Shown piece after piece: positions 24,222 through 33,278 of a stretch of 62,204 bases of DNA (position 1 is its first letter; each line of letters opens with the position of its first letter). Source of the stretch: Oceanicola granulosus HTCC2516 (GTDB taxonomy: Bacteria; Pseudomonadota; Alphaproteobacteria; Rhodobacterales; Rhodobacteraceae); NCBI RefSeq assembly GCF_000153305.1, contig NZ_CH724107.1, forward strand, positions 2,014,803 through 2,077,006, written 5' to 3'. The position numbers and the translations under genes are program-made. A model generated the notes under the pieces. It was not told the origin of the DNA. It saw nothing but the letters and a program-made list of their open reading frames with translations, and ran no database searches.

Positions 24222-25835
24222 CTACACGTTCTCCGGCTCCGACTCTTCCATCCAGCTCTGCAGGATCTGCAGCGTCTCGTCCTGCCGCTCGTCCATCAGC
24301 CGGCGCAGCCGCGACACCGGATCGAGGGTCGACAGGTCCTCCTGCGGCGGCGCCCGGTCGAACTCCGCCATGTCGAAGGTCGGCAACTGGCTCATCGCCA
24401 CCTCGCCGGCCTGCGTCTCGCGCAGCGCCGGCAGGCCCGGTTCGCCGCGGGCGGACGGCTCCATCGTCAGCGCCGGAGGCGGCCCCCGCTCGGGCAGGGC
24501 GGCGGGCCGCGCGCCCGTGAGGATCGGGCGGATCACGAACAGCCCGAGCACCAGCGCCACCACCGCCATCACGGCGAGCTGCACCAGCCACATCACGTCG
24601 AGCGGCGGTTCGGGAGCGGCGACGTCCAGCGCCTCCGTTCCTGCCACGGCGGGCGGCTCGAACGGCATGGAGCGCAGCGTGATCACATCGCCCCGCGCCT
24701 CGTCGAAGCCGACCGCCGACGCCACCAGGTCGCGCAGGACGGCGAGCTCTTCCTCCGACCGCGGCGTGGCCGTCTCCACTCCGGAATCGACCTCGACCGG
24801 ATCGTTGATCAGCACCGCCACCGTGATCCGCCGCACCGCGCCGGGCGCCCGCAGGACCTCCCGCTCGACCTGCGAGACCTCGTAGTTCGTCAGCTGCCGC
24901 GTCTCCGACGCCTGGCTCTCGCTGCCGCCGCCCGCGGCATCGCCATCGGGCAGGTTCGAGGCGACCGTCACCGCGCCAGTGCCGCCGGACGCGCTTTCGC
25001 TGCGCTCCGAGACATCCTCGGCGATCGCGACCCGCCCTTCCGGATCGAACTGCCGCTCGCGGATCTGCTCCGTCTCCGTCTCCGTCTCGATGTTGAGCTC
25101 GACGACAGCGTTGCCGTGCCCGACACGCGCCTCGAGGAGGCGCTGGAGCCGCTCGCGCATCAGCCGCTCGCGCTCGCCCTGCGCCGCCGGGGCGGAGCTG
25201 TCGTCGGCCGCCGCGACGAGGCCTGATTCGTCGATCACCGCCACGTCGTCGGGCGCGAGGCCGGTCACCGCGGAGGCGACGAGGTGGCGGAAGGCCTTGG
25301 CCTGCGCCGCCGACAAGCCGCCGCCCGCGCTCGTGACCGTCACCGCCGCCGCCGGCTGGCCTTCGCGCTGGAAGCCGCGGTTGGCCGGGACCGACACGTG
25401 CACGCGCACCGCGCGCACGCCGGGGCTCGACTGGATCGTGCGCGCCAGCTCGCCCTCCTTCGCGCGCCAGTAGGCGGCGTCGAACATCTGCGACGTGGTG
25501 CCGAAGCCCGAGAGCGAATCGAGCAGCTCGTAGCCCTGCGCCCCGCCGCTCGGCAGCCCCTCGCCCGCCAACGTCATCCGCAGCAGATCGCGCCGCGCGC
25601 TCTCCACGTAGATGCCGCTGCCCCGCACCTCGTAGACCTCGCCGCGCGTGTCGAGCGCGGTGACGACCTCGCCCGCGGCCGCGGCATCGAGCCCGGCGTA
25701 GAGCAGCGCCATCTGCCGCGTGGGCGTGCTGCGGCCGACGAACAGCACCGCGAGCACGACCACCACCACCGCCGCCCCGACGATCAGGCGACGCCGCGGC
25801 TCCAGACCAGACCAGACGGATCCCAGACCTTCCAA
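24222..25835 (-). CDS. fliF: Flagellar MS-ring protein FliF
   Basis: 537 aa from a TTG start at 25835, chosen because GGAGG (reverse of 25842-25846) lies 6 bases upstream; the reading from 25874 has no ribosome site. Membrane spans at about 17-38 and 425-447 flank the periplasmic ring-building domains (ARRDLLRMTLAGEGLPSGGAQGYELLD, VRVHVSVPANRGFQREGQPAAAVTV). The C-terminal tail, which binds FliG, is present although fliG is not in the window. First gene of the leftward operon, divergent from fliL with a CtrA-like box between. Confidence 0.95.
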   Translation of the reverse strand: MEGLGSVWSGLEPRRRLIVGAAVVVVVLAVLFVGRSTPTRQMALLYAGLDAAAAGEVVTALDTRGEVYEVRGSGIYVESARRDLLRMTLAGEGLPSGGAQGYELLDSLSGFGTTSQMFDAAYWRAKEGELARTIQSSPGVRAVRVHVSVPANRGFQREGQPAAAVTVTSAGGGLSAAQAKAFRHLVASAVTGLAPDDVAVIDESGLVAAADDSSAPAAQGERERLMRERLQRLLEARVGHGNAVVELNIETETETEQIRERQFDPEGRVAIAEDVSERSESASGGTGAVTVASNLPDGDAAGGGSESQASETRQLTNYEVSQVEREVLRAPGAVRRITVAVLINDPVEVDSGVETATPRSEEELAVLRDLVASAVGFDEARGDVITLRSMPFEPPAVAGTEALDVAAPEPPLDVMWLVQLAVMAVVALVLGLFVIRPILTGARPAALPERGPPPALTMEPSARGEPGLPALRETQAGEVAMSQLPTFDMAEFDRAPPQEDLSTLDPVSRLRRLMDERQDETLQILQSWMEESEPENV

Positions 25836-25895
25836 CAGACACCTCCGCGAACGACCGGACCTTCTGCCCGGCACCCTCCTTCTCGCCGACGGAGC

Positions 25896-25910
25896 TTAAG
25901 AAACGGTTAG
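25896..25910. promoter_or_regulatory. CtrA-like box in the fliF/fliL divergent region
   Basis: TTAA-GAAACGG-TTAG: a TTAA-N7-TTAA consensus with one mismatch, 61 bases from the fliF start and 48 from the fliL start. The internal G...CGG is shared with the boxes near 18342 and 40063. Confidence 0.55.
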
Positions 25911-25957
25911 CTGTTGGCATGTATCTGTCGGTGCGACGCAAGCAGGAGCCGAGTCGC

Positions 25958-26446
25958 ATGACCGACGAGACAGCAGAGCCGGACGCCGACGCGCCGCCGA
26001 AGAAGAGCAAGCTGCCGCTGCTGGTGGGCGTGGTGCTCGCGCTCGCGGGCGCGGGCGGTGGGTTCTTCATCGTGTCCAGCGGCATGATCGGCGGCGGAGC
26101 ACGGGCGACCGAGAGCGCGGAGCCGGCCGCGCCCGAGCCGCTCGCGCCGGTGGCGTTCCTGCCGCTTGATCCGATCGTGATCAGCCTGCCGCCCAGGTCC
26201 GGGGGCGGGCACCTGAAGTTCACCGCTCAGCTCGAAGTTCCGCCAGAGGAGCTGGCGCAGGTCGCCGCGATCCAGCCGCGGATCGTCGACGTGCTCAACG
26301 GCTACCTGCGCGCCGTGGATCTCGGAGACCTCGAGGACCCCGCGATGCTGATTCGGCTCCGCGCCCAGATGCTCCACCGCATCGGGGTGGTGGCCGGGGA
26401 AGGACGGGTCAACGACCTGTTGATCATGGAATTTGTAACGAATTGA
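25958..26446 (+). CDS. fliL: Flagellar basal-body-associated protein FliL
   Basis: 162 aa, single-span inner-membrane protein that rings the stator and supports torque. N-terminal cytoplasmic tail, membrane span LPLLVGVVLALAGAGGGFFIV (about 24-44), then a periplasmic SPFH-like domain (VAFLPLDPIVISLPP, FTAQLEVPPEE, ILRLRAQ-type helices, VNDLLIMEFVTN end). The ATG at 25958 has AGGAG upstream. First gene of the long rightward operon. A second FliL-like gene lies at 35480-36013. Confidence 0.92.
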   Translation: MTDETAEPDADAPPKKSKLPLLVGVVLALAGAGGGFFIVSSGMIGGGARATESAEPAAPEPLAPVAFLPLDPIVISLPPRSGGGHLKFTAQLEVPPEELAQVAAIQPRIVDVLNGYLRAVDLGDLEDPAMLIRLRAQMLHRIGVVAGEGRVNDLLIMEFVTN

Positions 26447-26455
26447 GGACATCTC

Positions 26456-26821
26456 ATGGGTGCGATCGCCGACATCCTCCTCGCCGCAGGCGCTCTCGGA
26501 GCCGGCCTCTACTGCCTCGTCCTGTCCCGGCGGCTGCGCCGCTTCACGGATCTGGAGCAAGGGGTGGGCGGCGCCGTCGCCGTGCTCTCGGCGCAGGTCG
26601 ATGATCTGGTGCGCGCCGTTTCCAGGGCGCGCGCCCAGGCCAGCGAGAACGGCAAGGCCCTCGAGGCGCGCACCGAGCGCGCCGAGGCGGCCGCGAAGCG
26701 CCTCGAGCTGCTGATGGCCGCCATGCACGACCTGCCCGACGCGCCCGCGCCGCCCGAGCCGCCGCGGCGGCCGCGCGACAGCTTCTTCGTCCGGCACCCC
26801 CTGCGCGGAGAGGATGCATGA
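26456..26821 (+). CDS. Conserved flagellar-operon protein of unknown function (one membrane span plus coiled coil)
   Basis: 121 aa. Begins MGAIADILLAAGALGAGLYCLVLSRRLRRFTDLEQGVGGAVAVLS: one N-terminal membrane helix and then a helical region likely to form a coiled coil (about 40-92). A Pro/Arg-rich tail ends the protein. I recall similar small proteins (a DUF6468-type family) after fliL in alphaproteobacteria; function is not established. It starts 9 bases after fliL and overlaps the MotE-like gene by 4, so it is part of the stator-related run fliL-X-motE-motA. Confidence 0.75.
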   Translation: MGAIADILLAAGALGAGLYCLVLSRRLRRFTDLEQGVGGAVAVLSAQVDDLVRAVSRARAQASENGKALEARTERAEAAAKRLELLMAAMHDLPDAPAPPEPPRRPRDSFFVRHPLRGEDA

Positions 26822-27369
26822 GCCTTCGCGCACTCCGCCGGCCGGCGCTCTACGTCATCGCCGCATTGTTGTTCGCGTCGGCCGCGCTGCGCCTGGGGCT
26901 CGGCGTGGGCGTCGCCACGGCCGAGACGGGTGCACCGCCCGAGCCCCTCGCCTGCCCGGCCCCCGAGCTGCCGGCGGTGCTGGAAGCGCTCGCCGGCCGC
27001 GAGGAGCGTGTCGAGGCGCGCGAACTCGCCATCGCGGACCGGATGCAGGCGCTACGGGTCGCGGAGGCGGAATTTGCCGAGCGGCTGCAGGAGCTTCGCG
27101 CGGCCGAGGCGGCCCTTGCCGAGACGATCGCCCGGGTCGAGACCGCTGCCGAAGCCGATCTCGCCCGTCTCGTGGCCGTCTACGAGAACATGAAGCCCGC
27201 CGATGCCGCCGCCCTCTTCAGCTCGATGGCGCCTGACTTCGCCGCCGGCTTCATCGGCCGCATGCGCCCCGAGGCCGCCGCCGCCATCCTGACCGGGCTC
27301 GAGCCTTCAGCGGCCTACTCGATCAGCGCCATCCTCGCCGGGCGCAACGCGAATGCTCCGACAGAGTAG
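26818..27369 (+). CDS. motE: MotE-like protein (MgtE_N/FliG-M-like domain), putative stator chaperone
   Basis: 183 aa. One membrane or signal segment at about 10-35, a long coiled coil (about 55-110), then VYENMKPADAAALFSSMAPDFAAGFIGRMRPEAAAAILTGLEP, the MgtE_N repeat found in MotE. In rhizobia MotE is a periplasmic chaperone that stabilises MotC. It sits just before motA and one gene before a large periplasmic protein that could be its client. Start overlaps the previous gene (ATGA). An uncharacterised MgtE_N-domain protein is the alternative. Confidence 0.8.
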   Translation: MSLRALRRPALYVIAALLFASAALRLGLGVGVATAETGAPPEPLACPAPELPAVLEALAGREERVEARELAIADRMQALRVAEAEFAERLQELRAAEAALAETIARVETAAEADLARLVAVYENMKPADAAALFSSMAPDFAAGFIGRMRPEAAAAILTGLEPSAAYSISAILAGRNANAPTE

Positions 27370-27374
27370 CCGGA

Positions 27375-27389
27375 TTGACCCGATCTTAA
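27375..27389. promoter_or_regulatory. Degenerate CtrA-like box upstream of motA
   Basis: Read on the minus strand it is TTAA-GATCGGG-TCAA, one mismatch from TTAA-N7-TTAA, ending 45 bases before the motA ATG. It may give motA a second promoter inside the operon. Confidence 0.4.
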
Positions 27390-27434
27390 CGCCTTCCTCG
27401 TAGGGAAGAGGCGCAAGGCAAGGAACGGGCGCGC

Positions 27435-28304
27435 ATGATCGGAATCATCGGCATTGTCATCATCTTCGTGATGGTATTCGGCGGCTATCTCCTCGCGGGC
27501 GGCAAGATGGGAATCATCCTGAAGTCGCTGCCCTTCGAGATGATCATGATCGGCGGCGCCGCCATCGGCGCCTTCGTCATCTCCAACGACGTGCCCGCCA
27601 TCAAGCACACGCTGAAGGACGTCGGTAAGGTCTTCAAGGGCCCGAAATGGAAGGCGGAGGATTACCGAGACCTCCTGTGCCTGCTGTTCGAGCTGATCCG
27701 CGTCGCCCGCAACAATCCCGTCGAGATCGAGGAGCATATCGAAACGCCGGAAAGCTCGGCCATTTTCGGACGCTACCCCAAGATCTCCGCCGATGGCGAG
27801 GCTCTCGCCCTGATCTGCGACACCCTGCGCTCCGCCTCCATGAACTACGACGACCCGCACCAGGTCGAGGAGGTGCTCGAGAAACGGATCGACGCGTCGC
27901 TCCACCACAAGCTGCACTCGACCCACGCGTTGCAGACCATCGCCGACGGCCTTCCGGCGCTCGGGATCGTCGCGGCGGTTCTCGGCGTCATCAAGACGAT
28001 GGCCTCGATCGACCAGCCGCCGGAGGTCTTGGGCAAGCTGATCGGCGGGGCCCTCGTCGGTACCTTCCTCGGCGTCTTCCTGGCCTATGGCCTCGTCGGC
28101 CCGTTCGCCGCAAAGGTCAAATCCGTCATCGAAGACGACATGCACTTCTACCGCCTCATCCGCGAGGTGCTCGTCGCGAACCTTTACCAGCACGCCACCA
28201 ACATCTGCATCGAGGTCGGCCGCCAAAACACGCCCGGCCAGTACCGGCCGAGCTTCTCGGAGGTCGAGGAGGCGCTGAAAGCCGTCAAGCAGAGCGCCGC
28301 ATGA
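27435..28304 (+). CDS. motA: Flagellar motor stator protein MotA
   Basis: 289 aa, four-span inner-membrane stator subunit that conducts ions together with MotB. Spans at about 1-21, 33-51, 170-190 and 200-222. The cytoplasmic loop carries LLFELIRVARNNPVEIEEHIETPE and CDTLRSASMNYDDPHQVEEVLEKRID. The pore-side prolines appear in DGLPALGIVAAVLGVIKTM and AYGLVGPFAAKV. Length fits the alphaproteobacterial form. No motB follows; the next gene is a large periplasmic protein overlapping by 4 bases. Confidence 0.95.
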   Translation: MIGIIGIVIIFVMVFGGYLLAGGKMGIILKSLPFEMIMIGGAAIGAFVISNDVPAIKHTLKDVGKVFKGPKWKAEDYRDLLCLLFELIRVARNNPVEIEEHIETPESSAIFGRYPKISADGEALALICDTLRSASMNYDDPHQVEEVLEKRIDASLHHKLHSTHALQTIADGLPALGIVAAVLGVIKTMASIDQPPEVLGKLIGGALVGTFLGVFLAYGLVGPFAAKVKSVIEDDMHFYRLIREVLVANLYQHATNICIEVGRQNTPGQYRPSFSEVEEALKAVKQSAA

Positions 28305-30439
28305 TCCGTCTCGTCCTCCTCATGCTCGTGATTTGCGGGCCGGCCACGGCAGAGACGATCACCATCCGCAGCGGCTGGCAGCCGGCCTTCACGCGCCTTG
28401 TCTTCGCGATCCCCGAGGGTGCGAACTGGTCACTCGCTCCCGATGGCGGGAACTACCGGTTGTCGTTTCCCGAGCGCGAGGTCGCTTTCGACCTCGCCGG
28501 AGTCTTCGAGCGGATCCCCCGCGCGCGGCTCGCGGCGCTGACGCCACGGCCGCCTCATCTCACGCTGCAGCTCGCCTGCGCTTGCGAGGCGACGGCTTTC
28601 CTCTGGCGCCCGGACCGCCTGGTCGTCGACATCAAGGACGCCGCCCGGCCTCGGGCTGCGCCCGCCGATGCAGCTCCCACGACGGATCCGCCGCTCGATC
28701 TGCCGGTGGTGACGGAAGCGGCGCCAGATGTCCCGCCCGCCTTCCTGCCCAGCGTGTTCCGAGAGCCGGAAGCAGCCGACCCGGTCCAGCAAGCGGAAAC
28801 GGCGCTGGTGGAAAGCGTCGCGCGTGCGGCCAGCCAGGGCTTGCTCTCCATGGAAGCGCTTCCTCCCGACGGGCCCGCAGACGCGCCCCCGCCTCCCCAG
28901 CCGCCGGATGTCTCCCCGGCACCGGAGCCCGACACACCCGGCCTCGCGGCCCACACGAGCCTCGACGCAGGCCTCGCCACCTTGTCGCCTCTCCCCACGG
29001 GCCTCTCGCACGCCTGCCCTCCGGCCGAGTGGTTCCACTTCCCCGAGCCGGACGGGCAGCCTTTCCACGCGCACGTCGCCGCGGCGCGGCAGTCGCTCGT
29101 GGGAGAGTTTGGCGACGCAGTGCCCGCCGCGGCCATGCAACTTGCCCGCACCTACCTCCGGTACGGCTTCGGCGCGGAGGCCATACACGTTCTGGGCCTG
29201 ACCGAAACCGGACCGGAAGCTGACGCCGTCCAAACTCTCGCCGCCCTACTGGATGGCACTCAACTGCCGCCGGGCAGGCTAACCCAACCCGGTTGCGACG
29301 CGGCAGTCGATGTCTGGTCGATCCTCGCCGGTGCTCCAGCGGAGTCAGCCGCGCGGAACGACACGCTCCAGGCCTTCGCCCGCCTGCCGCCGCCGGTGCG
29401 CGCGCGGATCGGGGGGCGGCTGGCCGCCAGGTTCCTCGCAGCCGGCGACGAGGACGCGGCGGACACGATCCTCGCGATGGAGCGGCAACAGGCCCCGGGC
29501 GAGACCACGCGCTTGGTCGAGGCGGAGCTGGCCGGTCGACGAGACGGTGCCCTCTCCGAGATCCGGGAGCTGACCGAGGCGCTGCGAAACGAGGCGGATC
29601 TCGGGCCTGGCGCGCTTCTGGAGCTCTACGACCTCCACATCGCCGAACAGAGACCGCTCCCCGCCGACATCCGCGAGACGGCCGCTGGCCTGGTGTTCCG
29701 CTACCGTGACCGGCCGGAGCATGTCGCTCTCGTCAAAGCGGGCGTCGCGGAGCGGCTGATGGCAGAGGATCCCGGCGGCGCCATGGCGCTGCTCGAACTG
29801 GCGCGCCCCGACTTGCCGGACGAGGCGTTACGGGCCCTCATGTCCGATATTGTCGTGAAAGAAGCCGAGATCTTGAACGACAGCGACTTCCTCGCGCGCG
29901 TTCTTCCGACCCCGCCTCGCCCCCTCGATGCCGCCGCGGAAAATGCTGTCGCGCGCCGCCTTCTGGATCTGCAGCTGCCAGAGGCTGCGCTGTCGGTGCT
30001 GACGCAAGAGGCAACGCGCGACGATGCCCGCGCCCGCCGGTATCTGGAGGCGGAAGCCGCCTTGCAATCCGGTCGGCTGGAGACGATGGAAGCGATCCTC
30101 GGAGGGCTGAGCGATCCGGCGGCTCAGGCACTGCGCGCGCGTGCCCGGGAGGTGCAGGGTGATTTCGTCGGCGCCTTCGAGAACCGCTCCACACGCCCAG
30201 ACGAGTTCGATCCCGACGCAGCCTGGCGCGCGGGAGCCCTCGAGCGCCTGGTGACGGCACCCGATGCCGTCGGAGACGCGGCCCGGCGGCACCTCGAGCG
30301 TCCCCCAGCCGAGCCCGTGGCGGAATCCGAACTCCTGGCCAGCAGCCGGAAGAACCTCGCCGACGCGGAAGAGGCGCGCAGACTGGCGGAGAGGCTGCTC
30401 GCCCAGTTCGATCTGCCGGCCGAGCCCACGATCGACTGA
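28301..30439 (+). CDS. Large periplasmic protein of unknown function downstream of motA (MotC-like candidate)
   Basis: 712 aa, not assigned to a named family. Signal peptide MIRLVLLMLVICGPATA; then a beta-rich domain (about 19-105: ITIRSGWQPAFTRLVFAIPEG, ending FLWRPDRLVVDIKD) resembling an AMIN-type periplasmic binding module; a Pro/Ala-rich linker (about 105-235); and a long all-helical region (about 250-700) with TPR-like helix pairs such as AMQLARTYLRYGFGAEAIHVLGL. Translation is coupled to motA (ATGA at 28301), and a MotE-like gene lies just before motA. In rhizobia MotE serves the periplasmic motor protein MotC, so this is a reasonable positional counterpart. That role is inference. Confidence 0.72.
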   Translation: MIRLVLLMLVICGPATAETITIRSGWQPAFTRLVFAIPEGANWSLAPDGGNYRLSFPEREVAFDLAGVFERIPRARLAALTPRPPHLTLQLACACEATAFLWRPDRLVVDIKDAARPRAAPADAAPTTDPPLDLPVVTEAAPDVPPAFLPSVFREPEAADPVQQAETALVESVARAASQGLLSMEALPPDGPADAPPPPQPPDVSPAPEPDTPGLAAHTSLDAGLATLSPLPTGLSHACPPAEWFHFPEPDGQPFHAHVAAARQSLVGEFGDAVPAAAMQLARTYLRYGFGAEAIHVLGLTETGPEADAVQTLAALLDGTQLPPGRLTQPGCDAAVDVWSILAGAPAESAARNDTLQAFARLPPPVRARIGGRLAARFLAAGDEDAADTILAMERQQAPGETTRLVEAELAGRRDGALSEIRELTEALRNEADLGPGALLELYDLHIAEQRPLPADIRETAAGLVFRYRDRPEHVALVKAGVAERLMAEDPGGAMALLELARPDLPDEALRALMSDIVVKEAEILNDSDFLARVLPTPPRPLDAAAENAVARRLLDLQLPEAALSVLTQEATRDDARARRYLEAEAALQSGRLETMEAILGGLSDPAAQALRARAREVQGDFVGAFENRSTRPDEFDPDAAWRAGALERLVTAPDAVGDAARRHLERPPAEPVAESELLASSRKNLADAEEARRLAERLLAQFDLPAEPTID

Positions 30440-30507
30440 GTATTCGCTTTTTCTAAAGACTTTCCGCCTAGCAAGGCCCCGACCTTCTTGTTGGCAGAAA
30501 GCCTTGC

Positions 30508-31185
30508 ATGACCACGCACTCGGCCATCCTCTCCCTGCTGCTCGTGCTGCTCTTTCCGGCAGCCGGCGCGCGCGCCGATCCGGCAGACCTGTGCCTGACG
30601 GCCGCGCGAACCGCCGCTGCCGAGACAAACGTGCCGCTCTCGGTGCTCGTCGCGATCAGCCTGACCGAGACGGGCCGGCGCCGCGGCGGCGAGACGCGGC
30701 CGTGGCCCTGGACGGTCAACATGGAAGGCGCGGGGCACTGGTTCGACGATGCGCAGGAGGCGCTCAGCTATACGGAGCGGCAGTTCGACGCCGGCAAACG
30801 CAGCTTCGACGTCGGCTGCTTCCAGATCAACTACCGCTGGCACGGGCAGCACTTTCCATCGATCAGCGCGATGTTCGATCCGGTCGCCAACGCGCGCTAC
30901 GCCGCTCGCTTTCTCGTCGATCTGCATGAGGAATTCGGCGATTGGTCTCGCGCAGCCGGCGCCTACCACTCCCGCACCCCCCGCTACGCCGAGCGCTACC
31001 GCGTGCGCTTCGACCGGTTCCGCACCGCAGCCCTCGCGCGCGGCGTCGATGCCGAAGCACCGGTTGTCGTGGCCAGGCCGCTGCCGGAGCAGGGGCTCGT
31101 GCCGCGCGAGAACCGCTTCCCGCTGCTCCAGGCCGGCGGCCGCCCGCTCGGCAACGGGTCGCTCGTCCCGATGAGCGGGGGATGA
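30508..31185 (+). CDS. Lytic transglycosylase of the flagellar operon (SLT fold)
   Basis: 225 aa secreted enzyme. Signal peptide MTTHSAILSLLLVLLFPAAGARA, then an SLT domain: VPLSVLVAISLTETGRRRGGE with the catalytic glutamate, FDVGCFQINYRWHGQHF and AAGAYHSRTPRYAERY. Likely opens peptidoglycan for the rod, replacing the muramidase half of FlgJ, which is missing from the short FlgJ-like protein at 44895. It has 68 bases of upstream space, and its stop overlaps the flhA start. Confidence 0.88.
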   Translation: MTTHSAILSLLLVLLFPAAGARADPADLCLTAARTAAAETNVPLSVLVAISLTETGRRRGGETRPWPWTVNMEGAGHWFDDAQEALSYTERQFDAGKRSFDVGCFQINYRWHGQHFPSISAMFDPVANARYAARFLVDLHEEFGDWSRAAGAYHSRTPRYAERYRVRFDRFRTAALARGVDAEAPVVVARPLPEQGLVPRENRFPLLQAGGRPLGNGSLVPMSGG

Positions 31186-33278
31186 CCATGACGCTCGACC
31201 TGAAGGCGCTCTTCCAGCCGACGGTGCTCCTGGCGCTGGCGTTGATGGCGGTCATCGTGATGATGATCCTGCCCGTTCCTGCATGGGTGCTCGACCTGGG
31301 CCTCGCCGCGTCGTTCGGGCTGGCGATCCTCATCTTCACGGTGACGCTCTTCATCGAGCGCCCGCTCGACTTCTCCGCCTTCCCGACCGTGCTTCTGGCG
31401 TCGCTGATGCTGCGGCTCTCGCTCAACGTATCGTCAACCAAGCTCATCATCGGCGAAGGACACACCGGAACGGGCGCTGCCGGCGACGTCATCCAAGGCT
31501 TCGCCAGCTTCGTGATGGGCGGCAGCGTGTTCCTCGGGCTCGTCGTGTTCTGCGTGCTGCTGATCGTCAACTTCGTCGTGATCAACAAGGGCGCCACGCG
31601 GATGGCCGAGGTGGGCGCGCGTTTCGCGCTCGACGGGATGCCGGGCAAGCAGCTCGCGATCGACAGCGACATGAGCGCGGGCGCCATCGATCACGCCGAA
31701 GCCAAGCGGCGCCGCGAGACGGAACAGGCGGAGACGACCTTCTTCGGCTCGCTCGACGGCGCCTCGAAGTTCGTGAAGGGCGATGCCGTCGCGGGGCTCC
31801 TGATCACCCTGCTGAACCTCGTCGTCGGCCTCGTCATGGGCGCCGCCGTTCATGGCATGCCGCTCGGCCAGGCGTTCGAGACCTACGCGATCCTGACCGT
31901 CGGCGACGGCCTCGTCAGCCAGATCCCGGCGGTCATCATCTCGATCGCCTCCGCCCTCCTGCTGGCGCGCGGCGGGGCGACGGGGGCGACCGACCTCGCC
32001 CTCGTCGGCCAGCTCGGCCGCTACCCGCCGGCGCTGATGACCGTCGGCATCCTGATGGCGCTGTTCGGGCTCGTCCCCGGCCTCCCCCTCGTGCCGTTCC
32101 TGACGGGGGGGCTCGTCCTGACGGGCTGCGCTCTGCTCGTGCGGCGCGGACGGGCGCGCGATGCCCGCGCCCGGGCCGAGACCGACGCGCGGGACGCGGA
32201 AGCGGCGCCGCCGCGCAGCTCGCTCGGGGACATGCTCGACCTCGACGACATTCACCTGCAATTCGCGCCCGACCTCGTCGACATGGTGCTGGACCCGGGC
32301 ACCGGCCTCGACGCCCGCATCGCCAACATGCGGAAACACGTCGCCACCGAGTTCGGCGTCCTGCTGCCCGAGATCCGGCTCACCGATGATCCCTCGCTGC
32401 CGGCGGGGCAGTACGTGATCCGGGTGCAGGGGGTCGAGCAGGCGCGCGCGATGCTGCGGCCGGACCGGATGCTCGCGCTCCTGTCGGACGCCGGCGCGCC
32501 CGACCTGCCCGGCGAGGACATCGAGGAGCCGGTCTACGGTGCGCCCGCGCGCTGGATCGAGCCGGGCGAGCAGGAGCGGGCGTCGCTCGACGGGCTGACC
32601 GTGGTTAACGCGCCCGAGATCCTCGCCACGCACCTGCTCGAAGTCACCAAGGCCAATTTCGCACGGCTGATGACCCACAAGGCCCTGCGCCGCCTGCTCG
32701 ACGAGCTGGTCAACCTCAGCGATCCGGCGCGCTCGGAGGCCAACCGGCGGATGGTTGACGAGCTGATCCCCGACAAGGTGCCAATGGCGGTGCTGCTGAC
32801 GGTGCTGCGGCTGCTGCTCGAGGAGCGGGTCTCGATCCGCAACCTGCCGCTGATCATCGAGGCCACCGCGGAGGGGCGGCAGCTGCACGCGACGGCCGAG
32901 GGCATCGCCGAGCATGTGCGGCAGCGGCTCGGCTTCCAGCTCGTGGCGGAGCTGCGCCGCGACGACGGGACGATCCCGCTGGTGCAGCTCGCGCCGGAGT
33001 GGGAGCAGACGTTCGAGGCGCACCAGCTCGGAAAGGCTGGCGAAATCGGTGACGTGGCGCTGCCGCCGGACGACTTCAACCGCCTCGCGGGGGCCATCTC
33101 CGAGAAGATCTCCGAGGCCACCGAGGCCGGCGCCTTCCCGGCGCTCATCACCTCGATGAAGCGCCGCCGCTTCCTGCGCACGGTGCTCGCGGCGCGCGGC
33201 ATATCGAACCCGGTCCTGTCGTTCGAGGAACTGGGCGTCGACGCGCGGCCGTCGCTGGTGGGGCTCGTGCCGGCATGA
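31182..33278 (+). CDS. flhA: Flagellar type III export gate protein FlhA
   Basis: 698 aa. About eight N-terminal membrane spans to residue 320, including the FHIPEP-type segment (DLGLAASFGLAILIFTVTLF, FPTVLLASLMLRLSLNVSSTKLI) and the cytoplasmic loop NKGATRMAEVGARFALDGMPGKQLAIDSDMSAG. The C-terminal half (about 350-698) is the substrate/chaperone-docking ring domain. The start at 31182 overlaps the transglycosylase stop (ATGA); an ATG two codons later is possible. Followed by fliR with a 4-base overlap. Confidence 0.97.
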   Translation: MTMTLDLKALFQPTVLLALALMAVIVMMILPVPAWVLDLGLAASFGLAILIFTVTLFIERPLDFSAFPTVLLASLMLRLSLNVSSTKLIIGEGHTGTGAAGDVIQGFASFVMGGSVFLGLVVFCVLLIVNFVVINKGATRMAEVGARFALDGMPGKQLAIDSDMSAGAIDHAEAKRRRETEQAETTFFGSLDGASKFVKGDAVAGLLITLLNLVVGLVMGAAVHGMPLGQAFETYAILTVGDGLVSQIPAVIISIASALLLARGGATGATDLALVGQLGRYPPALMTVGILMALFGLVPGLPLVPFLTGGLVLTGCALLVRRGRARDARARAETDARDAEAAPPRSSLGDMLDLDDIHLQFAPDLVDMVLDPGTGLDARIANMRKHVATEFGVLLPEIRLTDDPSLPAGQYVIRVQGVEQARAMLRPDRMLALLSDAGAPDLPGEDIEEPVYGAPARWIEPGEQERASLDGLTVVNAPEILATHLLEVTKANFARLMTHKALRRLLDELVNLSDPARSEANRRMVDELIPDKVPMAVLLTVLRLLLEERVSIRNLPLIIEATAEGRQLHATAEGIAEHVRQRLGFQLVAELRRDDGTIPLVQLAPEWEQTFEAHQLGKAGEIGDVALPPDDFNRLAGAISEKISEATEAGAFPALITSMKRRRFLRTVLAARGISNPVLSFEELGVDARPSLVGLVPA

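Noticed and set aside
25912-25930. TGGCATG-like sigma-54 promoter before fliL
   Set aside because: The -12 half (TTGC) is absent at the required spacing.
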